In this document: positions 34,681-42,743 of the stretch, one piece after another | How the letters are laid out: each line of letters opens with the position of its first letter | Position numbering within the stretch: the first letter of the stretch is position 1 | Origin: Dawidia cretensis | GTDB lineage: Bacteria > Bacteroidota > Bacteroidia > Cytophagales > Cyclobacteriaceae | Assembly: GCF_018598175.1 (NCBI RefSeq) | Contig: NZ_JAHESE010000002.1 | Span: 124,001-188,000 of the forward strand | Direction: 5' to 3' | DNA: 64,000 nucleotides | Translations under genes and position numbers: made by a program | The notes under the pieces: model-generated | Told to the model about the DNA's origin: nothing | Seen by the model: the letters and a program-made list of their open reading frames with translations, nothing else | Databases searched by the model: none

Positions 34681-35211
34681 TTAACTAGATTGCGGCCGGA
34701 AAACCGGCATAATAGCGCTGTTACACTCGATAAACGGTCCTTCCAGCAGGTCAATGCAATATGGTATCGCTGGGAAGACGGCATCCAGGCACTGCCGGAT
34801 GGCCTTTGGTTTCCCAGGTAAATTTACGATTAATGTCTGGTTTCTGATACCGGCAGTCTGGCGCGAAAGAATGGCTGTGGGTACGTATGTAAGACTTTTT
34901 GCCCGCATCAACTCTCCGAAGCCCGGCAGCATCTTTTGGCAAACCGCTTCGGTGGCCTCCGGCGTAACATCGCGCAAGGCAGGGCCGGTGCCACCCGAGG
35001 TAATGATCAGGCAGCAGCCGCGATTGTCGGCCATGTCGATCATCGTCTGCTCGATCAGGTGCTGCTCATCCGGAATCACGGCATATTCCTGTTCCCAGGG
35101 GCTGGTCAGGTATTCTTGTAAAGTCTGGGCGATGGCCTTGCCGGGGATATCTTCATAGATTCCCTGGCTGGCGCGATCTGAAACATTAATAATGCCTATG
35201 CGAATGGTCAT
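34681..35211 (-). CDS. mog: Molybdopterin adenylyltransferase
   Basis: 176 residues of the MogA/MoaB fold: IGIINVSDRASQGIYED, VIPDEQHLIEQT, LIITSGGTGPALRDVTPEAT, LPGFGELMR, PTAILSRQTAGIRNQTLIVN and LPGKPKAIRQCLD. The sequence follows E. coli MogA rather than MoaB through the C-terminal IPYCIDLLEGPFIE. It adenylates molybdopterin before molybdenum insertion. No other molybdenum cofactor gene is nearby. It lies just upstream of the M23 gene, 24 bp away. Confidence 0.94.
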   Translation of the reverse strand: MTIRIGIINVSDRASQGIYEDIPGKAIAQTLQEYLTSPWEQEYAVIPDEQHLIEQTMIDMADNRGCCLIITSGGTGPALRDVTPEATEAVCQKMLPGFGELMRAKSLTYVPTAILSRQTAGIRNQTLIVNLPGKPKAIRQCLDAVFPAIPYCIDLLEGPFIECNSAIMPVFRPQSS

Positions 35212-35260
35212 GTCGGGCGATTTGACATGGCAACATTAATGATTGCTGCGTTCTGGTTCA

Positions 35261-35434
35261 AGTCTTCCGACCGAAGGGAGGGCGACTTGGACCTACCCCA
35301 AATGCCAGTCTTCAGACTGGCGGAGAACCTCGACGGATGCCAATCTAATGACCACCGGTTACATGTGACCTCGATGGCAGTCTGAAGACTGCCATTAGAC
35401 AGGCACAAGTCGCCCTCCCTTCGGTCGGAAGACT
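35261..35434. mobile_element. MITE-like element with perfect 28-bp terminal inverted repeats
   Basis: Bases 35261-35288 are the exact reverse complement of 35407-35434 (28 of 28). Within the element two further palindromic units face each other: CCAGTC-TTCA-GACTGG (35305-35320) and GGCAGTC-TGAA-GACTGCC (35376-35393). The 174-bp unit therefore forms an almost complete long hairpin. It has no coding capacity and sits between mog and trhO. No target-site duplication is obvious. It could be a non-autonomous transposable element or a REP/BIME-type repeat mobilised by a REP-associated transposase elsewhere. Confidence 0.7.
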
Positions 35435-35455
35435 GCGCCAGCAAAATCTTCGCTC

Positions 35456-36472
35456 TCACACTGTTTTCTTGCGGCCCTTTTTGAACACTTGCCGCTCTTT
35501 GGTAATGCCGCGGCGCAGTTCTTTTTGAACTTCTTCCGGCAAGGCTACAATGTCCTTGCACTCCGGCGAGCAGCAGTTATTGAATTCTTTTTTACAATCA
35601 TTACATTGAATGAAGAGTAAATGACAACCATCGTTTATACAGTTAGTATGATCGTCGCAGGGTTTGCCGCATTGGTGACATACGGCGATGATGTCCTCGG
35701 TGATGCGCTCGCCTAAGCGCTCGTCGAAGACGAAGTTCTTTCCAATGAACTTGCTCTCGATTCCTTTGTCCTTGATTTCCTGTGCGTATTTGATGATGCC
35801 GCCGTTGAGCTGAAATACATTCTTAAATCCGATGTGCTTCATCCAGGCGCTGGCTTTTTCGCAGCGGATGCCGCCGGTGCAATACATCAGCAGATTTTTG
35901 TCTTTTTGGTCGCGCATCAGGTCTTCGGCTACCTGCAGCTCTTCGCGGAAAGTGTCTACGTTGGGAAGGATCGCGCCTTTGAAGTGGCCAACCTCGCTTT
36001 CATAGTGATTGCGCATGTCGATGATGATGGTGTTCGGGTCATCCGCGAGCTTATGGAATGCCTCGGCATCTACGTGGGTGCCGGTATTCGTTACATCGAA
36101 GGTGCTATCGTCGAGGCCGTCGGCCACGATCTTTTTGCGCACCAGGATCTTGAGCTTGAAGAAGGACTTGCCGTTGTCTTCGACGGCAACGTTCAGGCGC
36201 AGGCCATTCATCCAGTCGATGGCGTACAGGTGGTCGCGGAAGATCTCGAATTGGTGTGCGGGAATGCTGACCTGCGCATTGATGCCTTCGGACGCTATAT
36301 AGATCCGGCCGAATACACCCAGGGCTTCGAAGTCGCTGTATAGCTGGTCGCGGAAGGCGACAGGGTCGGCCAGGTGGTGATATTTGTAGAAGGAAATCGT
36401 GACCCGTTTTTCCGGGGTGGCCAGCATCTTCTCCTTGAGAACGCGGCCGTCAATGCGGTTGTACAATGCCAT
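35456..36472 (-). CDS. trhO: tRNA uridine(34) hydroxylase, rhodanese-type
   Basis: 338 residues, YceA/TrhO family. An N-terminal domain (SFYKYHHLADPVAFRDQLY, then GRIYIASEGINAQVSIP) precedes a rhodanese domain with catalytic Cys198 in MYCTGGIRCEKASAWM. A C-terminal Cys-rich segment has CHQCGKPCDDH and further Cys pairs (IQCNDCKKEF, NNCCSPEC), likely binding zinc. The enzyme makes 5-hydroxyuridine at tRNA position 34. Its stop lies only 21 bp from the inverted-repeat element. Confidence 0.95.
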   Translation of the reverse strand: MALYNRIDGRVLKEKMLATPEKRVTISFYKYHHLADPVAFRDQLYSDFEALGVFGRIYIASEGINAQVSIPAHQFEIFRDHLYAIDWMNGLRLNVAVEDNGKSFFKLKILVRKKIVADGLDDSTFDVTNTGTHVDAEAFHKLADDPNTIIIDMRNHYESEVGHFKGAILPNVDTFREELQVAEDLMRDQKDKNLLMYCTGGIRCEKASAWMKHIGFKNVFQLNGGIIKYAQEIKDKGIESKFIGKNFVFDERLGERITEDIIAVCHQCGKPCDDHTNCINDGCHLLFIQCNDCKKEFNNCCSPECKDIVALPEEVQKELRRGITKERQVFKKGRKKTV

Positions 36473-36548
36473 GCGATTAATTGCAGGTTAATCGGCGGCA
36501 AAGATACGTGAAAAGTATGAGTCGCGGCGCTGACAAATGTCAGCCGGG

Positions 36549-37202
36549 TCAGTTCTTGGGTTTTAGCTGCCCGCGGATCAGCAGGTTGTACTCCTCGCAC
36601 GTCAGAATGCCCTGCTCGTTGCAATACACGCAGGTTTTGTATTCATCGCCGAAGGCCCCTTTTTTGATGGTGACGTGGTCGCCTTTGCACACGGGGCAGA
36701 TCACCTTGCCGGTGGGGCCACAGTCGATGTCGTAGTCGGCAGAGAGTACGTCGGCCACGTTTTGGGACGCCTTTGACTTCTCTTTGAGGTATTCTGCTTC
36801 GGCTAGTTTTTTCCATTGGATGGCGTCCGAGGAATATTGTCCATTGGTGCCTTTCAGCTGGATGTATTTATTAAGCCAGTCGATGCTTTGTTTGTATTGG
36901 GCCTGGTAGAAGGAGTTCTTACCGAAATAGTAGGTCAGGTCGGAGGGAACGCTCTTGATGTTCTCCAGCACATACCGGAATTTTTTATCGGCGGCAGCAT
37001 ACTGGCCATTGTCCATAAAATATACCCCCGAGTCCAGCTCGCGCATGAGCATGGCTTTTTTTGCTTGTTCCTGTTGCTGGATGTATTCCTGCTGCCGCAT
37101 TTTGTCAGTGCTTTGGGCGTGCGTGGTGCGGGCGGTTGCCAGGAGCAGTAACAGGAAGGTGGCCAGCGTTGTGACCGGGTGCTTGTCGAAGTATGCCGTC
37201 AT
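36549..37202 (-). CDS. Exported protein with helical repeats and C-terminal zinc ribbon
   Basis: 217 residues. The signal peptide ends near TTHAQS. The middle (about 45-130) is helical with TPR-like spacing (VYFMDNGQYAAADKKFRYVL, YKQSIDWLNKYIQL). The C terminus carries two Cys pairs, CPVC and CVYC, about 20 residues apart, a rubredoxin- or DnaJ-like zinc ribbon, which is uncommon in an exported protein. I do not know the family. Its ATG abuts the stop codon of the upstream ACMSD-type gene with no gap, so they are co-translated. Confidence 0.7.
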   Translation of the reverse strand: MTAYFDKHPVTTLATFLLLLLATARTTHAQSTDKMRQQEYIQQQEQAKKAMLMRELDSGVYFMDNGQYAAADKKFRYVLENIKSVPSDLTYYFGKNSFYQAQYKQSIDWLNKYIQLKGTNGQYSSDAIQWKKLAEAEYLKEKSKASQNVADVLSADYDIDCGPTGKVICPVCKGDHVTIKKGAFGDEYKTCVYCNEQGILTCEEYNLLIRGQLKPKN

Positions 37203-38210
37203 TTAATCAAACCGTTCTTTTCGTATGTCCAGCCACGCGAGCGTGGCCCGGTGAAAGATGTCTTCTTTCACGCTTGTATCCAAATTCATTTTTTCAATAA
37301 AAGTGCCGATCTCCAGGTCGCCCAGCGGAAAAGGATAGTCCGATCCGAGGGTGATGCGCTGTGAGCCCTGCACCTTGAGCACGTATTCCAGCAGCAGCGG
37401 GTCGTGCGTAACGCTGTCTACCCAGAAGCGGCCCAGGTAGTCGCGTGGAGGCACCGCGTTGTCGATCGCCACCAGGTCGGGGCGGCAATCAAACCCATGC
37501 TGGATGCGCCCGATCGAGGTCAGGAACGATCCGCCCGCGTGGGCGAAGTTAACGCGCAGCTGCGGAAGTCTTTCAAATACCCCGCCAAAGATCAGCGAGC
37601 ACGCGGCCCGCGTCGTCTCCGCCGGCATGCCTACCAGCCACGGCAACCAATAGCGCTGCATGCTTTTTTCCCCCATCATTTCCCACGGATGGATCAGCAC
37701 TGCCAGGTTGAGCCGTTGGCAGGCTTCGAAGATCGGGAAGAAACGTTCCTCGTTGAGGTTCAAGTCGTTGACGTTCGAGCCGATCTGGATACCGTGTAAG
37801 CCCAGCTGCCGGCAGCGTTCCAGCTCGCCGATGGCCAGCGCGGTGTCCTGCATAGGGATGGTGCCCAGGCCCAGATAGTTTTTGGGATACGCTTGTATTA
37901 AGTCGGAAATGTGATCGTTCAGAAACCGCGCGATGTCGAGGCCATCCTGGGGTTTGGCCCAATAGGCAAACATGACGGGGATGGTGCACACCACTTGTAC
38001 CTGGGTGCCAAACCGGGCGTATTCTTCGATGCGCAATTGTGGGTTCCAGCAGTTCTCGCCGATCTCGCGGAAGAACCGGTTGCCACGCATCATGCGGGCG
38101 AAGCCGGGGCGGTGGTGTTCCAGGTGAATAAAATCGCCGTAGCCGAACTTGTCTGTCCAGCGGGGCAATGTCTCCGGCAAAATGTGCGTGTGCGAATCGA
38201 TTTTTAGCAT
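37203..38210 (-). CDS. Aminocarboxymuconate-semialdehyde decarboxylase (ACMSD)-type amidohydrolase
   Basis: 335 residues of the amidohydrolase superfamily, close to ACMSD along its whole length: MLKIDSHTHILPETLPRW (HxH metal ligands), CTIPVMFAYWAKPQD, RYWLPWLVGMPAETTRAACS, VNFAHAGGSF and LGSDYPFPLGDLE (metal Asp). ACMSD decarboxylates 2-amino-3-carboxymuconate semialdehyde in the kynurenine route of tryptophan breakdown, diverting it from quinolinate and NAD synthesis. No other kynurenine genes are in the window. It is followed with zero gap by the zinc-ribbon protein gene. Confidence 0.9.
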   Translation of the reverse strand: MLKIDSHTHILPETLPRWTDKFGYGDFIHLEHHRPGFARMMRGNRFFREIGENCWNPQLRIEEYARFGTQVQVVCTIPVMFAYWAKPQDGLDIARFLNDHISDLIQAYPKNYLGLGTIPMQDTALAIGELERCRQLGLHGIQIGSNVNDLNLNEERFFPIFEACQRLNLAVLIHPWEMMGEKSMQRYWLPWLVGMPAETTRAACSLIFGGVFERLPQLRVNFAHAGGSFLTSIGRIQHGFDCRPDLVAIDNAVPPRDYLGRFWVDSVTHDPLLLEYVLKVQGSQRITLGSDYPFPLGDLEIGTFIEKMNLDTSVKEDIFHRATLAWLDIRKERFD

Positions 38211-38249
38211 AGCAGGGGCGGCCTTCCGGTAAAGATAAAAGAACCGACG

Positions 38250-39137
38250 CTAACTGCGCGGCTTCTTCCTGCGTGGCCCCGGCCAGGGATTTTTGCCGTT
38301 TTTTCGCTTGGGTGTGCCCTTGGTTTGTTTGCGACCGTTGTTTGCGTGATCCGCAATGGAGAAGTAGCGGGAGACGCCAAAACCGACCAGCGCGTAGGTG
38401 TCGTGGCGGCGCCCGGGCAGGTCATAGAGGGTCTCGTACCGATTCAGCTTCTCCAGGTACGCCGGCGAGCGTGGATCCAGGATGCCATAGTTGACGCGAA
38501 TGTCTGCCGAAATGCGCCAGGCGTCGGATACATTCCAGTCCGCGCGAAAGCCAAGCAAGGCAAAGACTTGATAAGAGCGGAAGTCGCTTTTTTGCAGCAG
38601 CGTGTAGTCGTCTACCGGGGGCGTGGCAACGCCGTCATATTCAATCGAATAGTCGGAGGGGAGGAGGGGATATACTTGCGAGGGGAAGCGCAACCGCGTC
38701 GCGTCGTGCTCGATCTTTTCGCTGCCGTCCAGCAGGAAGGCCATGCTGCCGCCGCCCACGAGGCTTAACCGGAAAAAGTCGAGGTCTATCAAATGCAGGC
38801 GTACGGCGAGCGGAATGTTGAGATACTGCTGGTGCACCTTGCGCGTGCCGACGTAGCCGCCGGAGGTATTCACCACCTGAAAGTTCTGCCCGATGTTGAC
38901 CAGCCCGGGGTTGATAAAGAATCCAAAGCCTTCGTAGTCAAGGGAGTAATTAATGGAAATGGGGGCGAAGCGCAAATTGTGCATCGCGCTGTAGCGGGCG
39001 TCGCGGTCAATGCCGGTGTCCCAGGTATGGGTGGCCGTGATGCCGGTGAACAGGCCGATGGAAACGGACTGATCTTGTGCAAAAAGTGCGCAGAGGGGGG
39101 AAGACAGGCAAAAAATAAAGAGGTAAAGTCGGGTCAT
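38250..39137 (-). CDS. Outer membrane beta-barrel protein with basic C-terminal tail
   Basis: 295 residues. The signal peptide ends near LCALFAQ. Alternating hydrophobic strands rich in aromatic residues and Gly follow (SIGLFTGITATHTW, YLNIPLAVRLHLIDLDFFRL, AWRISADIRVNYGI), typical of small PorT/OMP_b-brl-type barrels. The last strand, LVGFGVSRYFSI, would normally end the protein. Instead about 34 more residues follow, very rich in Lys, Arg, Gly and Pro (KGTPKRKNGKNPWPGPRRKK). A -7 promoter element TAGCTTTG lies 35 nt upstream of the ATG. The gene is upstream of the ACMSD gene (39-bp gap) and may share its transcript. Confidence 0.75.
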   Translation of the reverse strand: MTRLYLFIFCLSSPLCALFAQDQSVSIGLFTGITATHTWDTGIDRDARYSAMHNLRFAPISINYSLDYEGFGFFINPGLVNIGQNFQVVNTSGGYVGTRKVHQQYLNIPLAVRLHLIDLDFFRLSLVGGGSMAFLLDGSEKIEHDATRLRFPSQVYPLLPSDYSIEYDGVATPPVDDYTLLQKSDFRSYQVFALLGFRADWNVSDAWRISADIRVNYGILDPRSPAYLEKLNRYETLYDLPGRRHDTYALVGFGVSRYFSIADHANNGRKQTKGTPKRKNGKNPWPGPRRKKPRS

Positions 39138-39171
39138 TGGCGCTGTCTTCGAGACGGTGCAATAGAGATTG

Positions 39172-39179
39172 CAAAGCTA
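39172..39179 (-). promoter_or_regulatory. -7 promoter element for the beta-barrel gene
   Basis: TAGCTTTG on the minus strand matches the Bacteroidota -7 consensus TAnnTTTG exactly and lies 34 nt before the ATG. No good TTG -33 element is seen at 19-21 nt spacing. Confidence 0.45.
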
Positions 39180-39265
39180 CAAATTTATGGCTGAAGTGCC
39201 ATACCCGGGACGATGTAGTAGAATAGGACGCTGTATGTACGGTGTCAGTTTAGCCTTTTCTCCAT

Positions 39266-39300
39266 CGTTACTCAGTCTTACAGAGAGTAACGGTTTTTTT
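39266..39300 (+). terminator. Intrinsic terminator just upstream of the cupin gene
   Basis: CGTTACTC (39266-39273) pairs with GAGTAACG (39285-39292) over an 11-nt loop, followed by G and seven Ts. The plus strand has no gene upstream of it, and the cupin ATG is only 16 nt past the T-run. It is therefore either a leader attenuator for the cupin gene or the end of a short untranslated RNA. Confidence 0.7.
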
Positions 39301-39316
39301 CTTAATATCTTAAAGT

Positions 39317-39883
39317 ATGAAACAACGACAACCACCACGCAGGAAATTTCTACAGTTTGGGCTTATGGGAATTTTTACTGCATTCTTTGCCAAACTACCT
39401 AAAGTCGGTTTAGCTCAATCCTCCGAAGACAAGGATGTGGGGATCGTTGTGCATGAAGATGAGGGAATCCATATTCTGACCAGACGCAAGGTGCCAATTT
39501 CCATAAAAATTTCTAAAGCCAGGCATGGTATAAAGGGTATCTCCTTTTGCAGGGAGACAATGAAACCCGGAGCGAAAATGCGTGTCCACAAGCATTTAAA
39601 TAACGATGAGCTGATTTTTATTCACAGGGGGCAAGGCACCCTTATTTTAGGAGACCAGCTTATTGAAGTAAAGACGGGCGCTGTCGCATTTGTTCCGAGG
39701 GGAACGTGGCATGGATTAGATAATACCGGCAGCGAGGAGCTGCAAATGATTTTTCAGTATTCACCAGCCGGTTTTGAAGAATTTTTTATAGAGAATGGTA
39801 CGCCGGTCGGAATGCCCGCCAAGGAAAGAACTGAAGAAGAATACTCACTCACTGCGGAAAAGTATGGGATGGTTTACAAATAG
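39317..39883 (+). CDS. Exported cupin-domain protein with twin-arginine-like signal
   Basis: 188 residues. The N terminus PPRRKFLQFGLMGIFTAFFA has an RRxFLxxG twin-arginine pattern, suggesting export in folded form. A single cupin barrel follows: RVHKHLNNDELIFIHRGQG supplies two His and one Glu metal ligands, and FVPRGTWHGLDN supplies the last His. Function could be sugar or small-molecule binding or an oxygenase/isomerase; it cannot be told. The C-terminal 30 residues (AKERTEEEYSLTAEKYGM) are helical. It is preceded by an intrinsic terminator in its leader. Confidence 0.85.
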   Translation: MKQRQPPRRKFLQFGLMGIFTAFFAKLPKVGLAQSSEDKDVGIVVHEDEGIHILTRRKVPISIKISKARHGIKGISFCRETMKPGAKMRVHKHLNNDELIFIHRGQGTLILGDQLIEVKTGAVAFVPRGTWHGLDNTGSEELQMIFQYSPAGFEEFFIENGTPVGMPAKERTEEEYSLTAEKYGMVYK

Positions 39884-39957
39884 AGCTCGAATCGCCTCCT
39901 TTTATCTGGATTTCCCGAAAAATGCCTAAATCGCAAGGTCATTTGCCCCGGTAACAC

Positions 39958-41916
39958 ATGAATTTGAAGGTGAGAGAACTCCTGGTACGCACCAATATCT
40001 GGTGGGTGCTTTTTTTACGGCTTTTGCTGGCCATGTTTCTGTTTTCACTTTGCCGGGTGGGTTTCTACCTGTACAACCGCGACTACTTTGCGGACCTGAC
40101 GACCGGCACTTTTTTCGAGATCCTGGTCGGCGGCCTTCGGTTTGACCTGACGGCCGTGCTGTATACCAACATGCTGGTGCTGGTGCTGATGATCGTGCCG
40201 CTGGAGATCCGTTTCCGGGCGGGATATCAGGCGGTGGTGAAATGGATCTTCTTTGTTTTCAACGGCATTGCGCTGGCGGCCAACGTATCGGATTTCATTT
40301 ATTTCAAGTTTACCGGACGGCGTACCACGGCGGATATCTTCCAGCAGTTTGAGCATGAGCAAAATATGGGCGGGCTGTTGGGCCGCTTTCTGCTCGACTA
40401 CTGGCATGCTACCCTGTGGTGGATCGGACTGATCGTATTGATGGTGTGGCTGTATAACAGGACGCGTGTACAGGGGCCGTTGATGCGAAATAAGTGGCTG
40501 TTTTATATCTCCGGTCTGGCGGCGATGCTGGGCGTGGCGTATTTAACGATCGGCGGTATTCGTGGAGGCTTTCAGCACAGCACGCGGCCCATTACCCTGA
40601 ACGACGCCGGCAAATATGTGCGCGACCCCAAGGATGTGCCGTTGGTACTGAATACGCCGTTTGCGTTATACCGCACCCTGGGTAAGACGAAGATCAAGAA
40701 GGTGCACTACTTTGCCGACGAGGCGGAGCTGGACTCCGTGTTCTCGCCGGTGCGCCACGGGGCGGACTCCGGTGCTATGCGTAAGCTGAATGTGGTGGTG
40801 CTGGTGTTGGAAAGCTTCTCAAAAGAGTTTGTTGGTTTCTTTAACCACGACCGCGAGAACGGCACCTATAAAGGCTATACACCTTTCCTGGATTCTTTGC
40901 TGCAACACAGTCGGTCGTATACGTATTCACTGGCGAGTGGGCGTAAATCCATCGATGCGTTGCCGTCGGTTATTGCCAGTGTGCCTTCGATGGGCGTGCC
41001 GTATGTGTTGTCGCCTTTCTCGGGCAACAAGATCAACAGCCTCGGTACGATTCTGCGGGGTGAAGGGTATCACAACTCCTTCTTTCATGGGGCGCCGAAT
41101 GGCTCCATGGGCTTTCAGGCGTTTATGAATATTGCGGGCATCGAGCATTACTACGGCATGACCGAGTATGGCAACGATGCAGACTTTGATGGCTGGTGGG
41201 GAATCTGGGATGACAAATTTTTACAATTCATGGCGCATACCCAGCGCGATTTTCACGAGCCATTTTTCTCAGCCTTCTTCTCTGTATCGTCGCACCATCC
41301 CTTTAATGTGCCTGACGAATATAAGGCCCGTTTTACGGGAGGACGTGAGCCGATCCTGAAGTGTATTCAATATACGGACGAGTCGCTGCGCCAATACTTC
41401 CATACGGTATCGAAGTACCCCTGGTTTAAGAATACGCTGTTTGTGATCACGGCCGATCATACCTCGTCTAACATTATGTTCGACGATAGCCGTACAGCCC
41501 GCGGGTTGTTTTCGATCCCGATCTTCTTTTACCGGCCTGACAATAGCCTGGTGGGTCTGGAGCCGGGGCTGGTGCAACAGTCGGATATTATGCCGACGGT
41601 GTTGGGCTATCTGGGCTATCCGCATGATTACATTGCCTTTGGCCGTGACGCCTTTCATTCGACGGATGAGGTCGCCTGGAATTATAAAGACGATGTATAC
41701 CAGCTTTACCAGGGCGATTATCTCATGCAATTCGATGGCCGCCGGGCGTTGTCGTTGTATAACTATAAAACCGATCGCATGTTGCAGGAGAATGTTGTTA
41801 AGCAATTTCCGGATGTAGTGCAGGGGATGGAGAAGAAGATGCGGGCTATTATTCAGCAGTATAATAATCGCATGGTGGATAATAAGCTGACGCTGTCGGC
41901 AGCAGCCAGGCAATAA
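39958..41916 (+). CDS. LTA synthase-like membrane phosphoglycerol transferase / sulfatase-fold enzyme
   Basis: 652 residues. Five transmembrane helices lie in the first ~200 residues, then an extracytoplasmic alkaline-phosphatase-superfamily domain. Metal and catalytic sites are VLVLESFSKEF (Glu), LASGRKSIDALPSV (nucleophile position, Ser here where LtaS has Thr), SVSSHHPFNVP and ITADHTSSN. Related Gram-negative enzymes transfer phosphoglycerol or phosphoethanolamine onto surface glycans. Single gene on the plus strand, convergent with the YebC-family gene. Confidence 0.9.
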   Translation: MNLKVRELLVRTNIWWVLFLRLLLAMFLFSLCRVGFYLYNRDYFADLTTGTFFEILVGGLRFDLTAVLYTNMLVLVLMIVPLEIRFRAGYQAVVKWIFFVFNGIALAANVSDFIYFKFTGRRTTADIFQQFEHEQNMGGLLGRFLLDYWHATLWWIGLIVLMVWLYNRTRVQGPLMRNKWLFYISGLAAMLGVAYLTIGGIRGGFQHSTRPITLNDAGKYVRDPKDVPLVLNTPFALYRTLGKTKIKKVHYFADEAELDSVFSPVRHGADSGAMRKLNVVVLVLESFSKEFVGFFNHDRENGTYKGYTPFLDSLLQHSRSYTYSLASGRKSIDALPSVIASVPSMGVPYVLSPFSGNKINSLGTILRGEGYHNSFFHGAPNGSMGFQAFMNIAGIEHYYGMTEYGNDADFDGWWGIWDDKFLQFMAHTQRDFHEPFFSAFFSVSSHHPFNVPDEYKARFTGGREPILKCIQYTDESLRQYFHTVSKYPWFKNTLFVITADHTSSNIMFDDSRTARGLFSIPIFFYRPDNSLVGLEPGLVQQSDIMPTVLGYLGYPHDYIAFGRDAFHSTDEVAWNYKDDVYQLYQGDYLMQFDGRRALSLYNYKTDRMLQENVVKQFPDVVQGMEKKMRAIIQQYNNRMVDNKLTLSAAARQ

Positions 41917-41917
41917 A

Positions 41918-41946
41918 AAAAGCGTCACCGATGGGGCAACGCTTTT
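41918..41946. terminator. Terminator shared by convergent genes
   Basis: AAAAGCGT (41918-41925) pairs with ACGCTTTT (41939-41946). The A-run and T-run arms give a U-rich 3' side on both strands, so it can serve both the sulfatase-fold gene and the YebC-family gene. Confidence 0.75.
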
Positions 41947-41967
41947 GATGTTGTATGCGCCTTCGCG

Positions 41968-42675
41968 TTATGCCAGGTTATGGTATACACTCTGTACGTC
42001 GTCGTCGGCTTCGAGGGTTTCTACCAGTTTTAGGACTTCGTCCGTTTCTTCCTCGCTGAGCTCTTTTGTTGTTGTCGGAATGTAGTGCAGCTCGGAGCTT
42101 TTGGGTTCGAGGTGTTTCGATTCGAGGAACTTGGCCATGTGGCCGAACTCGGTGAACTTGGTGTAGATGATGACTTCCTCTTCCTGCTGGTCGATGTCGT
42201 CGGCGCCGGCGTCGATCAGGTCGAGCTCAAGCTCGTCTACGTTGATCTTGGCGGGATCGAATTTGAAGACGCCTTTGCGCTCGAACATAAAGCCTACCGA
42301 GCCGGAGTTACCCATGCTGCCATGCCCTTTGGAAAAGTGCAGGCGGACATTGGCTACGGTGCGGGTGGGGTTGTCGGTGGCGCATTCTACCATGATCGGC
42401 ACACCGTGCGGTGCGTATCCTTCGTAGGTTACTTCCTGGAAATCTTTTTCCTCTTTCGAAGAGGCACGTTTGATGGCCGCATCGACCTTTTCTTTGGGCA
42501 TGTTCACACCCTTGGCGTTTTGCATCGCCATACGGAGCTTGGGATTGTTCTCCGGAAGCGGACCACCGTGCTTTACGGCAATGGCGATATCCTTGCCGAT
42601 ACGGGTAAACGCTTTGGCCATCTTGTCAAAGCGGGCAAACATTTTATGTTTTCGTTTTTCGAATATGCGTCCCAT
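41968..42675 (-). CDS. yebC: YebC/PmpR (TACO1) family protein
   Basis: 235 residues: GRIFEKRKHKMFARFDKMAK, then AFTRIGKDI, NPKLRMAMQNAKGVNMPKE, YEGYAPHGVPIMVECATDN, RLHFSKGHGSMGNSGSVGFM and ELHYIPTTTKELSEEE are family landmarks. Members were described as transcription regulators and, more recently, as ribosome-associated factors helping translation of proline-rich or otherwise stalling sequences. ATG start; own promoter at 42699-42727. Confidence 0.95.
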   Translation of the reverse strand: MGRIFEKRKHKMFARFDKMAKAFTRIGKDIAIAVKHGGPLPENNPKLRMAMQNAKGVNMPKEKVDAAIKRASSKEEKDFQEVTYEGYAPHGVPIMVECATDNPTRTVANVRLHFSKGHGSMGNSGSVGFMFERKGVFKFDPAKINVDELELDLIDAGADDIDQQEEEVIIYTKFTEFGHMAKFLESKHLEPKSSELHYIPTTTKELSEEETDEVLKLVETLEADDDVQSVYHNLA

Positions 42676-42698
42676 AGGTTCTAACGATTTAAGGGCTA

Positions 42699-42727
42699 CA
42701 AAAATAGTGAGATTGTGGATGGATCAA
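42699..42727 (-). promoter_or_regulatory. Promoter of the YebC-family gene
   Basis: On the minus strand, TTG (42727-42725), an 18-nt spacer, then TATTTTTG (42706-42699), a full match to TAnnTTTG. The element ends 23 nt before the ATG. Confidence 0.6.
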
Positions 42728-42743
42728 AATGGAAAGTTGCTGC

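Noticed and set aside
35208-35561. 117-aa minus-strand frame between mog and trhO
   Set aside because: It covers the inverted-repeat element and the end of trhO; no start signal and no family, so it is a by-product of the repeat.
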